From Vulcanimicrobiota bacterium (lineage in GTDB: Bacteria > Vulcanimicrobiota > Xenobia > Xenobiales > JADMJV01), in the NCBI GenBank assembly GCA_017307785.1, contig JAFKGI010000009.1, positions 124,001-188,000 of the forward strand: DNA of 64,000 bases. The letters are read 5' to 3'. The first letter of the stretch is position 1; the number at the start of each line of letters is the position of its first letter. Shown here in pieces: positions 41,601 to 49,156 of the stretch. A program made the position numbers and the translations under genes. The notes under the pieces are model-generated. The model ran no database searches. It was not told the origin of the DNA and saw only the letters and a program-made list of their open reading frames with translations.

Positions 41601-43312
41601 GCGCCGCCCTGCTCGGAGCGGAACAGGCCCTGCAGGTAGCCGTTGAGCTTGGCCGGCTCGGCCAGCGGAGGACGCAGACGCAGACGGGCGTGGTCCTCGC
41701 GCACTCGATTGGCGCTTTCCTGAACGGGCGCCAGAGCCCCGCGCAGCTGCAGCGAGAAATCGGCCGGCAGCTCCAGAGAGCGCAGCTCGTTGCCCAGCAC
41801 CAGACCCAGCGGCAAACCGCTTTCGTGATTCTGACGGGCCAGCTCGAGGGGGTTCTGCTGAGCCACGAAGGCCAGGGCGCTGGGGTAGAGCGGAGCGGCA
41901 AAGGGACTGCGCAGGAAACTGGCCACCAGGGTGACGTCGTTCTGGCCGGTCTTGGGGTCGCGCACGTAGTTGGGGACGGCCGCCAGCGAGAGCTCGGGCA
42001 GTTCCGCGCCCAGCATTTTCTGGAAGCTGGGATTGAGCTGCACCGTGGTGGCGAACTCGCGCCGCAAGTTTTGCAGCGAGTCGCAGAAGGGGCCGGCCTG
42101 AAAGGCGCCGTTTTTCTTCAGGAACTGATTGACCTCAGCGCAGGCCTGGTCGCCGAAACCCTGCGGTAGTCCGTTGTTGCCCACCGCCAGCAGAGTGCGC
42201 AGGAAGCCGTTGACGCGCTGCTGGGGAGTGAGGTCGGCCTGGTCCAGGTTCTGGCTGAGTCCCACCAGAGCTTTCTCAAAGTCCTCGGGACAGCCACGAG
42301 CCAGGCGCAGTTCCATCACCGCGGGCGGCGGCGTGTTGCGCAACATCCACTCCGGGGTGGTCTCGCCGGTCAGGCCCTGGGCGGTCTGGATGAAGTTTTG
42401 TTGGAAGCGGGCGAAGTCGGCCACGTGCACGTCATACTGCGGAGCGCTGGCCGGCATCAGTTCGGCGGGGAGGGGAGTAGAAGCTTTCAGCGTGGAGGGT
42501 TCGCCGGTGCGGCGCATCTGTTCGACCTGAGCCTGCACCAGAGCCAGACGCACGCCTTCGTGCTCTTGCCCGTGGGCGGCGGCGGCTACGGCCGTTTTCT
42601 GGTCTCCCTGGGGATAGCTCAGGGGGAATTTGCTGTAGAGCTTGTCCAGAGCGCCCAGTGCGCCTTCGGGGTTGAGGCCGGCTCGAGTCATCATGGCCAG
42701 AGCGGCCGCGTCCTGACCGGCCTGCATTTCGCGCGAATCCAGCCAGTTCTGGCTCTTGGCCTGCATGGCTTTCTCGTTGTTGGGATCCTGCAGATCGTGG
42801 CGCAGCAGGCGCGAGACTTCATGGGCTACCACAAATCCCAGTTCGTCGCGGGTGCTCAGGTTGCGCAGCAGGCCCTGGCTGAGCACCAGGCGATAAAGCG
42901 GACGCTGGCCTTCCTTGGGGGCGTTGAGCCAGGAGCGGATCGGCCAGGGTTGGTCGGGATGCTTGGATTCCCACTGCTTTTCCTGAGAATCGAGGTCGTC
43001 GACGGCCGCCTGGGGCTTGTCGCCCGAGAACAGCTCGACGCGCAACTGCACGCCTTGCTTTTGCAGCTCGGCGCCGGCCAACTCTTGAACCAGTCCTTCG
43101 ACGTAGGCTTTGGCGCTCTGAACTTGGGGGTCGACGGGTCCGGTGGGAGGCGTTTGCAACATGCCCAGCTGCGGCTGATAGCGCTGCTTCCAGGTCTGCA
43201 GTTCCTGGCGTTCGTCTTGACCCAGCTGAACCTGATCCTTGGCGAGGGGCGCGCGCATCCGCGGCTGCGGGGGCAGCGCGCGGAAGATGGGAGCGGCGAT
43301 CGGACTCGTCAT
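38609..43312 (-). CDS. 1567-residue protein: degenerate M48 peptidase plus ABC1/UbiB-like kinase fold
   Basis: The Pro-rich N terminus has KDQVQLGQDE (25-34). Residues about 135-270 resemble an M48 peptidase: RDELGFVVAHEVSRLLRHD has HEVSR where HEXXH is expected, so the second zinc His is lost; DAAALAMMTRAGLNPEGAL matches the following block. A helical region of some 900 residues lacks recognisable domains. From about 1190 an ABC1/UbiB-like kinase fold appears: a glycine loop (VLGSGSVNLAI), catalytic Asp in NPDFHDGQVLID (near 1367) and DFG in VTMLDFGQAVPI (near 1384). The beta-3 lysine position is not Lys (VVSLGRD). No signal peptide. No function assigned; the combination is unfamiliar to me. 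Confidence 0.7.
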   Translation of the reverse strand: MTSPIAAPIFRALPPQPRMRAPLAKDQVQLGQDERQELQTWKQRYQPQLGMLQTPPTGPVDPQVQSAKAYVEGLVQELAGAELQKQGVQLRVELFSGDKPQAAVDDLDSQEKQWESKHPDQPWPIRSWLNAPKEGQRPLYRLVLSQGLLRNLSTRDELGFVVAHEVSRLLRHDLQDPNNEKAMQAKSQNWLDSREMQAGQDAAALAMMTRAGLNPEGALGALDKLYSKFPLSYPQGDQKTAVAAAAHGQEHEGVRLALVQAQVEQMRRTGEPSTLKASTPLPAELMPASAPQYDVHVADFARFQQNFIQTAQGLTGETTPEWMLRNTPPPAVMELRLARGCPEDFEKALVGLSQNLDQADLTPQQRVNGFLRTLLAVGNNGLPQGFGDQACAEVNQFLKKNGAFQAGPFCDSLQNLRREFATTVQLNPSFQKMLGAELPELSLAAVPNYVRDPKTGQNDVTLVASFLRSPFAAPLYPSALAFVAQQNPLELARQNHESGLPLGLVLGNELRSLELPADFSLQLRGALAPVQESANRVREDHARLRLRPPLAEPAKLNGYLQGLFRSEQGGAFSPEFEQQLPALLKDLVLTCNQQKDLVFDSSRPLDLENGQERRLCSLMASAAPAEKREIARYISRQWAHELHLPTHSPRRQWTGELSKYYASLTPEALVSELTTQDLSQHAGRLGNMLSATYGLRPEEVADLSTSNLKALDQRREAGEFTPKADQFSNPADYAQALKNYQERCAQIKLDSRFLSAAESRPVLSQLAMIGQDSENSQRLAAQLTPQTFERVLGAAEAAVDRSKTLRHLCNDLAVEALGSDAGAFLMDGFLAHEKQIPELDRFWDLAERTSKLAPAAIEARPGTRQRFAESLFPRLEKLPVEELRGWLAKDHVLQSLKSSQAADLLMQVLGEDAKEGADVAQLAQKVAGLDQDLKLQEKFPLVYSILRDDVALQAKLQPSNVNQVFPPDERNLVEQISVFRNQAAGLSAIVAMTRNHPPEDQLATIEYLMGRKPEMPAFLEAAAENQSLGPVAQALRNARQELSEAEPLARVMVANSFLAGPGGLLHMDGGKEALMAKLMKGVQPKFLAMAGVMTQAILSSQGDTDSLAVAFVLGQKPKDGQENLSAADILNRVFDSYGVPGTKMKQYLAFTSEFADFREAFESAQDAAMPLTYYQIVKLIDKRFGQDWPKDLKVDKVLGSGSVNLAIRYTDEKTGKREVVSLGRDAIEESTNYDFARFKKFTEALTTTPENQEKFGYIGGLSKLIQESVKLEFDKESAMRVQKLAFQSYKHQYNGWTVRSIDAYKVQHLGLFMEEAKGKTARKVLDQNPELYRQAMRPMAHAEMSLIKGQLADGNLVPVPMFANPDFHDGQVLIDEANKTVTMLDFGQAVPITNEERELALDLMTVLGKLDTSKQAVNRLNRKFFPNSEKGITQEDLKPVMARPKVMDKFIHLLSLLARNGADVPISTVHWVLAMNRQLVLGEKLDQSIKGQLVGMVINHKLGLPLGVYNTVFAANEKVKNMATGLIRWVLPKHEEDRSVFKSVNPEEDRRWHREDSFGWYPFDPEA

Positions 43313-43367
43313 TGGTCTACTATAGCGCCACCAGGTTGTGGTTCTGAGACCGGATGTTGTGGGGTTG

Positions 43368-43640
43368 TTACAGCTTCAGCGAGCCCAGGCAGGTTTCTAA
43401 GGAAGCCTGATCCAGCCGGTGGTAACAGGATTGACCCTGTTTGCGCTTGATGAGTACGCCGGCTTCTTCCAGCGTGCCCGTATGGTGGCACAGCAGAGCC
43501 AGGGTGATGTTGACGGCATCGGCGATGTCTTTGCCGGTGCGCTCCTCGCCATCGGCTAGAAACTCCACGATCTGCAGGCGAGTGGGGTCGCTCAAGGCCT
43601 TGAAAACTTTGGCGCGCTGATTCAGGTCTGGTTGGCTCAC
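43368..43640 (-). CDS. ArsR-family winged-helix regulator
   Basis: 90 residues. KVFKALSDPTRLQIVEFLAD, then ALLCHHTGTLEEAGVLIKRK, gives the ArsR helix-turn-helix. Two cysteines (LLCHH and QSCYHRL) could bind metal or react with electrophiles. It is divergent from the Old Yellow Enzyme and aldo-keto reductase genes, a layout typical of a local repressor of an electrophile or xenobiotic detoxification operon. The inducer is unknown. Confidence 0.85.
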   Translation of the reverse strand: MSQPDLNQRAKVFKALSDPTRLQIVEFLADGEERTGKDIADAVNITLALLCHHTGTLEEAGVLIKRKQGQSCYHRLDQASLETCLGSLKL

Positions 43641-43696
43641 CCGGCCATGTTACTCGCTTTCGGCGCAATCGGCAAGTTAAATGCTTAAATGAGTGC

Positions 43697-43725
43697 TTGA
43701 CTATTGGTCGAGTGAGGACTATGGT
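43697..43725 (+). promoter_or_regulatory. Promoter of the OYE-AKR operon, probably leaderless
   Basis: -35 TTGACT, 17 bases, -10 TATGGT. Transcription would start about 43732, which is the A of the ATG, and no ribosome site precedes it. Upstream TTAAATGCTTAAATG (43676-43690) contains two TTAAATG copies and may be the ArsR operator. Confidence 0.6.
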
Positions 43726-43731
43726 GTGCCT

Positions 43732-44802
43732 ATGAGCGAATCACTTTTGTTTCAACCGGTCACTTTGGGTGACCTGCATCTGTCCAACCGGGTCGTCCTG
43801 GCCCCTCTGACTCGCGCCCGCGCCACTGACGAGCGCACCCCGAACGAATTGATGCGCGAGTACTACGTGCAGCGCGCTTCCGCAGGCTTGATTCTCACCG
43901 AGGCCACTTCAGTTTCTCCCCAAGGAGTCGGCTACGCCGATACCCCGGGTATCTGGTCCGAGCGTCAGGTGGAAGGCTGGCGCAAGATCACCTCGGCCGT
44001 GCAGTCCGCCGGCGGCAAGATTCTGTTGCAGCTCTGGCACGTCGGTCGCGTTTCCGACCCCAGCTTTTTGAACGGTGAACTGCCGGTGGCTCCCTCGGCC
44101 ATCGCGCCCGCCGGTCACGTCAGCCTGTTGCGTCCGCAGCGCCCCTTCGTCACCCCGCGCGCCCTGGAGCGCGAAGAGCTGCCGGGCATCGTCGAGGCCT
44201 ACCGCCAGGGAGCGGCCAACGCTCTCAAGGCCGGCTTTGACGGAGTGGAAATCCACGGAGCCAACGGCTATCTGCTCGACCAGTTCTTGCAGGACAAGAG
44301 TAACCAGCGCACCGACGATTACGGCGGCAGCGTGGAAAATCGCGCCCGCTTGATGTTGGAAGTGACCGATGCTGTCACCGGCGTGTGGGGAGCTGGTAAG
44401 GTCGGCATGCACCTGGCTCCCCGCGGCGATTCGCACGATATGGGCGACTCCGACCTGGCCAGGACCTTCGGCTACGTGGCCGAGCAGTTGGGACAACGCA
44501 AGCTGGCCTTCCTGGCCACCCGCGAATACGTCGGTCCGGACAGCCTGGGCCCGCAGCTCAAGAAGCTGTTTGGCGGAGCCCTGATCGCCAACGAGAAGAT
44601 GGACCTGGCTACGGCCGACCGTCTGCTGCGCGAAGGCAAGGCCGATGCGGTCGCTTTCGGCAAGGACTACATTTCCAATCCTGACCTGGTTGAGCGCCTG
44701 CGTCAGGGCAGGGAGCTAAACGCTCCGGATCCAAGCACTTTTTATGGCGGCGGCGCCCACGGCTACGTCGACTACCCCGTTCTTCAGGAGGTCAGCAAGT
44801 AA
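43732..44802 (+). CDS. Old Yellow Enzyme family FMN ene-reductase
   Basis: 356 residues. LFQPVTLGDLHLSNRVVLAP opens the FMN barrel; LTRARA, ILLQLWHVGR and the substrate-binding HGAN in VEIHGANGYLLDQFLQD, then RTDDYGGSVENRARL and AVAFGKDYISNPDL, are the NemA/OYE marks. It reduces activated alkenes such as N-ethylmaleimide or other electrophiles with NAD(P)H. The ATG at 43732 was chosen over an upstream TTG because the promoter start site falls on it. The stop overlaps the aldo-keto reductase start as TAATG. Confidence 0.92.
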   Translation: MSESLLFQPVTLGDLHLSNRVVLAPLTRARATDERTPNELMREYYVQRASAGLILTEATSVSPQGVGYADTPGIWSERQVEGWRKITSAVQSAGGKILLQLWHVGRVSDPSFLNGELPVAPSAIAPAGHVSLLRPQRPFVTPRALEREELPGIVEAYRQGAANALKAGFDGVEIHGANGYLLDQFLQDKSNQRTDDYGGSVENRARLMLEVTDAVTGVWGAGKVGMHLAPRGDSHDMGDSDLARTFGYVAEQLGQRKLAFLATREYVGPDSLGPQLKKLFGGALIANEKMDLATADRLLREGKADAVAFGKDYISNPDLVERLRQGRELNAPDPSTFYGGGAHGYVDYPVLQEVSK

Positions 44803-45848
44803 TGGAGTTTCGTCAATTAGGTCAATCCGGTCTGAAAGTTCCGGTTCTCAGCTATGGTACCGGCACCTTTGGCGGTGGCAAGAACGAGTTTTTCAAGGCC
44901 TGGGGAGCCTCCGACGACATCAAGGCGGCCACCCGGCTGGTCGATCTGTGCCTGGAGGCCGGCGTCAACCTGTTTGACACGGCCGACGTCTATTCGGACG
45001 GCGAGTCCGAAGAGATCTTGGGCAAGGCGGTGGCCGGACGCCGCGATCAGGTTCTGATCGCTACCAAAGCGAACTTTGCCCGCGGCACGGGACCCAACGA
45101 CCTGGGCTCTTCGCGTTTCCATCTGACCCGCGCCCTGGACGCCAGTTTGAAGCGCCTGGGTACGGATCATATCGATCTTTATCAGTTGCACGGCTTCGAC
45201 CCGGCCACTCCCATCGAGGAGACGCTTTCCACGCTGGACGACTTCGTGCGCAGCGGCAAGGTCCGCTACATCGGCGCCTCCAACTTCTCGGGATGGCACC
45301 TGCAGAAATCGCTGGACGTTTCCCGCCAATACGGCTGGGCCCGCCACGTTTCCCATCAGGTCTATTACTCGCTGATCGGTCGCGATTACGAGTGGGAACT
45401 GCAGCCGCTGGCCAAAGCCGAGAACGTCGGCGCCATGGTCTGGAGTCCGCTGGGCTGGGGTCGTCTGACCGGCAAGATCCGTCGGGGTCAACCGTTGCCG
45501 GAGACTAGCCGCCTGCACGCCACCGCCGACTATGGACCGCCCGTAGAGGACGAGTTCCTGTATTCGGTGGTGGACGCGCTCGATGAAGTGGCCAAGGAAA
45601 CGGGCAAGACCATTCCCCAGGTCGCTCTCAACTGGCTGGTGCAGCAACCAACGGTCTCGACCATTATCGTGGGCGCACGCAACGAAGAGCAGCTAAAACA
45701 AAATCTCGGTGCCGTGGGCTGGACGCTCAGCGCGGACCAGCTGGAGCGTCTCAACGCCGCCAGCCAGCGCACCGCGCCTTATCCTTATTGGCACCAGAGT
45801 CAGTTCCAGACGCAGCGGCGCCAGACCGAGTTCGACCTTAAGGGGTAA
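44802..45848 (+). CDS. Aldo/keto reductase
   Basis: 348 residues. LFDTADVYSDG carries the catalytic Asp and Tyr, LIATKANF the Lys, and DLYQLHGFDP the His. KVRYIGASNFSGWHL and the C-terminal NADPH-binding VSTIIVGARNEEQL are present. It reduces aldehydes or ketones. Coupled to an Old Yellow Enzyme under a divergent ArsR regulator, so the operon likely removes reactive carbonyls and enones in two steps. The 3' end overlaps the sulfatase gene by 11 bases. Confidence 0.92.
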   Translation: MEFRQLGQSGLKVPVLSYGTGTFGGGKNEFFKAWGASDDIKAATRLVDLCLEAGVNLFDTADVYSDGESEEILGKAVAGRRDQVLIATKANFARGTGPNDLGSSRFHLTRALDASLKRLGTDHIDLYQLHGFDPATPIEETLSTLDDFVRSGKVRYIGASNFSGWHLQKSLDVSRQYGWARHVSHQVYYSLIGRDYEWELQPLAKAENVGAMVWSPLGWGRLTGKIRRGQPLPETSRLHATADYGPPVEDEFLYSVVDALDEVAKETGKTIPQVALNWLVQQPTVSTIIVGARNEEQLKQNLGAVGWTLSADQLERLNAASQRTAPYPYWHQSQFQTQRRQTEFDLKG

Positions 45849-47865
45849 GTAGAACTCGCGCTTCCTGCTGGCTCAGCTGGGTCTTGATGAGATCCAGTTG
45901 GGCCTGCAGTTGCTGAGCGGAGAGCCCCGGAACGGAAACCCCTGTCCTCAGAGCTCCGGTCTGGAAGTCCACCAGGTTGATGGCCTCGATCGGGTCCGAG
46001 GGCAGGTGATAGAACTCGAACTGGTCAGGCTTGGGCGGCGTGTTGTCCTCGTCGAAGTAGCGCACGTATTTCCAGGTGCCGGTGCAGATGGCGTGGAGGC
46101 TGTTGGGTTCCACGGTGTTGGGGGGAGTGGTCTGAATGGTCTTTTTGGGATCGTTCAGTTGAGCCAGTTCGCCCGCGATGGTATTGACCCGTGGAATGTA
46201 GTTGTTGTTGTAGTTGTCTTTGTAATAAGCCTTGGTGGGATCCTGGCCGGGAGGCAGGCGAGTGGGGTCGTCGGAGGTGGTGAAAATCACTCCGGGCCTC
46301 TCCTGAGTGAGGTCGGCGTTGTTGAGAATGCGCGGCACCAGATTCAGGCCCGGCAGATCGCGGGTGCGCGAGTGACCGGTGATGCGGTTCTTGATCTGGC
46401 TAATTTCCGCGTCGGAGAAGCCGGCCAGGCCCAGCATGCTGGGCAGCAGGTCGATATGGCTGGTGGTCTGACGATACTCACGCATCTGCCCGGTGGGATT
46501 GATCAGCGGGCTGGAGATGACGAAAGGCACGCGCAGCGCTTCTTCATAAGCGTTGAAGAACTTCTGCAGCGACAGACCGTGGCTCATGGCCAGGCTGCCG
46601 TGGTCGGAGGTGAAGATAATGATGGTGTCTTCGCGCAAGCCGGCCTGGTCAAAGGTTTTCAGGATCTGATCCAGTTCCAGGTCGACCAGATACTGCAGGT
46701 AGGCGTAGAAGCTGCCCGTGGTTTTGGCCCATCCCTGCTTCAGCGCAGCCGTCGGAAGCGTTTGCAGGGGGTAGGGTGTGAGGGCCGTCTGCAGGGTGGG
46801 GGAAAGGGGGGCGGCCAGTGCCAGCTGCATTTTGATGGATGCCTCGTACTGGCAAGATGGCTTGGTGCTCAGGTCTTCGTTGTAGGTGGCGGGCAGGTTG
46901 AACGTCTCCTGGGGAAACCCGCCGGGATTGAGATTGAGGACCACGTTGCGCACGTTGGGCCAGCTCATGTGGTCTTTTGCAGGCGGCTGTTGGGGAGTGC
47001 CCGGGGTGAGGCCGGGGCCCAGGAACAGCGATTCACCGGTGGTAGCGTTGGAGGGGTCTTCGGGCTGGCTCGGCCCGAAGAAGGGCACAGGGTAAGCTCC
47101 GGTGTCGTGCGGGTTGACGAAGGAAGCCACCGCGAACCAGGGATCGCCGGTGCCGCGCGTGGCGCCTTTCTCCCGTAGGAAGGCCGCGATGTCGTCGGCA
47201 AAGCCCGGGTCTCGGTAGGTTCCCAGATTGTCGGTGGTGCTGTTGGGTTCCGGCCAGAAGGGGCGATAGTTGGAGAAGCCCCAGGGCTCGAGACTGTCGA
47301 CCCCGGACTCGAACGAGGTATTGGAAACGTGCCACTTGCCCATGTAGTGGGTGCTGTAGCCGGCGGCCCGGAACCAGTCGCCGGCGGTGGGCACGGTCTG
47401 GGCGTCCAGATAGTTGACCTCATTGGCGGCGCTGAAGGTGCCGGTGACCTGGGTGACGCCGTGGAGCGAAGGATACTGGCCGGTCAGGAAGGTGGTGCGG
47501 CTCGGGGAGCAGGCCGCGGCCGCAATGTAGTGATTGCGGAGCACCAGACTGTTTTGACGCAGGCGCATCAGCCCGGGCAGCAGCCCCGTCAGCGCATTGT
47601 TGGCCGACAGGTTGGTGCGGAAACCGAAGATCTCTTTCAGATCGGGAATCTCACCCTCCCCGGCGGCATAGCCCTCCGGAGGAAGCCGCATCTCGTCCAC
47701 CAGCAGCAACAGGATGTTCGGTCGGCGGCCGTTGGGCAGGGACGAATTGCCATTGCCCAGGAAACCCTGATTGAGCGGGCTGTCGTCACTCCCGCAGCCG
47801 CTAGCGATAGTTCCGGCAACGACGGCGCCGGCGGTGGTTTTCAGGAAGTCACGTCTTGTAGCCAT
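45838..47865 (-). CDS. Tat-exported sulfatase, probable lipoprotein
   Basis: 675 residues. The N terminus TRRDFLKTTAGAVVAGTIA is a twin-arginine signal, ending in ASGC, which can act as a lipobox. PNILLLLVDEMR gives a metal Asp, and ACSPSRTTFLTGQYPSL is the sulfatase signature, with Cys119 to be turned into formylglycine by FGE or an anaerobic SME. TIIIFTSDHGSLAMSH gives the second metal pair. Folded export by Tat fits a maturation step in the cytoplasm. The substrate is unknown, and no maturase is in the window. Confidence 0.9.
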   Translation of the reverse strand: MATRRDFLKTTAGAVVAGTIASGCGSDDSPLNQGFLGNGNSSLPNGRRPNILLLLVDEMRLPPEGYAAGEGEIPDLKEIFGFRTNLSANNALTGLLPGLMRLRQNSLVLRNHYIAAAACSPSRTTFLTGQYPSLHGVTQVTGTFSAANEVNYLDAQTVPTAGDWFRAAGYSTHYMGKWHVSNTSFESGVDSLEPWGFSNYRPFWPEPNSTTDNLGTYRDPGFADDIAAFLREKGATRGTGDPWFAVASFVNPHDTGAYPVPFFGPSQPEDPSNATTGESLFLGPGLTPGTPQQPPAKDHMSWPNVRNVVLNLNPGGFPQETFNLPATYNEDLSTKPSCQYEASIKMQLALAAPLSPTLQTALTPYPLQTLPTAALKQGWAKTTGSFYAYLQYLVDLELDQILKTFDQAGLREDTIIIFTSDHGSLAMSHGLSLQKFFNAYEEALRVPFVISSPLINPTGQMREYRQTTSHIDLLPSMLGLAGFSDAEISQIKNRITGHSRTRDLPGLNLVPRILNNADLTQERPGVIFTTSDDPTRLPPGQDPTKAYYKDNYNNNYIPRVNTIAGELAQLNDPKKTIQTTPPNTVEPNSLHAICTGTWKYVRYFDEDNTPPKPDQFEFYHLPSDPIEAINLVDFQTGALRTGVSVPGLSAQQLQAQLDLIKTQLSQQEARVLLTP

Positions 47866-47971
47866 CGACGATGATTTCTCAGAACCTTGAGCTTTCCTTT
47901 AGGTCAAGAGTTTGCCATGCTATCCATTCGAACGCGTGAACCACTTGTCTGGAGCCGCCGTAGGTGCAGAC

Positions 47972-48055
47972 ATGTGGAACCCCAGCGCTCTCCTCGGCAT
48001 CCTCTGCCTGCTCAGCACCATCGCCCTCTGGCTCACTCGCCCGGGGGTGGTATGA
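47972..48055 (+). CDS. 27-residue single-helix membrane peptide
   Basis: ATG at 47972 encodes WNPSALLGILCLLSTIALWL after the Met, ending RPGVV. It is one hydrophobic helix with a basic end. AGGTG lies about eight bases before the start, and the stop overlaps the next start as ATGA. Length recalls KdpF, but no kdp genes are near. It is the first gene of the four-gene cassette to 49093. Being this short, the call depends on the precise overlaps. Confidence 0.5.
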   Translation: MWNPSALLGILCLLSTIALWLTRPGVV

Positions 48056-48237
48056 AGGCCAACCTGGTCTGGCTGCTCTCAGTCCTGGTGATGGCCGCTC
48101 TGGCCTCGGCCCAGAGAGCCGTCAACCACGCCTCTTTTCACTGGTGTGATCCCGGCAATATCCACAAAAATTACACCACAATCTTCCCGATGCCTCCGGA
48201 GCATTCGTGGAGAGGCATCTCGCTGGACCACCCATGA
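48052..48237 (+). CDS. Small secreted peptide, cassette peptide A
   Basis: 61 residues. MKANLVWLLSVLVMAALASA is a Sec signal, leaving about 40 residues beginning QRAVNHASFHWC. The mature part has F-W-C, DPGNIHKNYTT and a Pro-rich end. The segment FHWCDPGNIHKNYTTI matches FSFYCSGSRHAKSYTDV in the following gene, suggesting duplication. The start has GGGGTGG before it, and both ends overlap neighbours as ATGA. I do not recognise a family. Confidence 0.55.
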   Translation: MKANLVWLLSVLVMAALASAQRAVNHASFHWCDPGNIHKNYTTIFPMPPEHSWRGISLDHP

Positions 48238-48497
48238 AGAACTCACGCGAGCTTTTATGGTTGCTGCTCATCTTATCGGTAGTGGCTTTGGCGGTTGCCT
48301 ACACTCCCTACGAAGTTGCCGTGCCGCGTAGACTGGCGGTGGAGACTCCCACGGCCTACTCGCCGACTCCCACTCCCGAGACGTTCTCGTTCTACTGCAG
48401 TGGCAGCCGCCACGCCAAATCTTATACTGATGTCCATGGACCGAAGAGCGAATTCCCTCCCTACTGCGCGGAGTCCGGGCTCTTGGACCGCCCCTGA
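48234..48497 (+). CDS. Small secreted peptide, cassette peptide B
   Basis: 87 residues with a signal or anchor (ELLWLLLILSVVALAVAY), then a Pro/Thr-rich stretch (about 38-52) and a C-terminal region with two cysteines (FYCSGSRHAKSYTDV and PYCAES) that could form a disulfide. It resembles peptide A in its FxxC, G, H, K, YT pattern. The start overlaps peptide A as ATGA, and the stop overlaps the DUF2306 gene as TGATG. Probably periplasmic or surface exposed. Confidence 0.55.
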   Translation: MKNSRELLWLLLILSVVALAVAYTPYEVAVPRRLAVETPTAYSPTPTPETFSFYCSGSRHAKSYTDVHGPKSEFPPYCAESGLLDRP

Positions 48498-49093
48498 TGT
48501 GGTATCTGCTCGTTTACCTAGCCGCCCTCTACGCTACCCGCGCAGCAGCCCATATCCTCGGCGACCCCCAGCACTTCAGCCCTTACTTTTACGACAAGTA
48601 TGTCGCTCATCTCTGGCTCGTAAGAACCCACGGGGTCACGGGTGCGCTGAACTTGCTGCTCGGGCCCTGGCTGCTCTCTAGTCGGGTGCGAAACAACTGG
48701 CCGTGTTGGCATCGATTGCTCGGCAAGCTGTATTTCCTGGCGCTGGTGCCCGCAGCCCTAACGGGACTGGCGCTCAGTTGTATCGCCTACGGGGGAATCA
48801 CGGCTAGTTCGGCTCTGGTTTTCTTATCTATGGGCTGGGCCTACTCCGGGTGGCGTGCCTATCAATCCATCCGGGTGGGCAATGTGTCTGCTCATCGCCT
48901 CTGGATGTTTCGACATTACGCCCTGACTCTGGCTGCGGTCAGTCTGCGGATACAATCGGCCTGGCGGTTGGGGCTGGGCGAAGACTTCCCGGCCATTTAT
49001 GCCCAGTGTGCCTGGATGTCCTGGTTGCCCAATCTGTTGCTGGCCGAGTGCTACATCCATCGCAAGACGTTAACAAGTTGGATCCGTTGGTAG
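48497..49093 (+). CDS. DUF2306-like multi-pass membrane protein
   Basis: 198 residues, about five to six membrane helices. ALNLLLGPWLLSSRVR, HRLLGKLYFLALVPAALTGL and HRLWMFRHYALTLAAVSLRI match the DUF2306 pattern, which has paired HR motifs that could bind heme or quinone. Function unknown. Its ATG shares a base with the stop of peptide B, so all four cassette genes form one transcription and translation unit. The stop lies inside the next promoter module (49086). Confidence 0.75.
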   Translation: MWYLLVYLAALYATRAAAHILGDPQHFSPYFYDKYVAHLWLVRTHGVTGALNLLLGPWLLSSRVRNNWPCWHRLLGKLYFLALVPAALTGLALSCIAYGGITASSALVFLSMGWAYSGWRAYQSIRVGNVSAHRLWMFRHYALTLAAVSLRIQSAWRLGLGEDFPAIYAQCAWMSWLPNLLLAECYIHRKTLTSWIRW

Positions 49094-49122
49094 TACTTTC
49101 GTAGAAGTCGACCCTCTATTCT
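49086..49122 (+). promoter_or_regulatory. Promoter with TTTGGTAG direct-repeat module (site 2)
   Basis: GTTGGTAG (49086-49093), three bases, TTTCGTAG (49097-49104), 12 bases, TATTCT (49117-49122). Same geometry as sites at 5835-5871 and 50757-50793, with one mismatch per half-site. The first half-site is formed by the last codons of the DUF2306 gene. Confidence 0.6.
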
Positions 49123-49156
49123 CCGGGTGTAGGAAAAACAATCGGAGGACACGACA

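Noticed and set aside
47972..48055. KdpF (potassium-transporting ATPase small subunit)
   Set aside because: Only length and hydrophobicity agree; no kdpA, kdpB or kdpC nearby.
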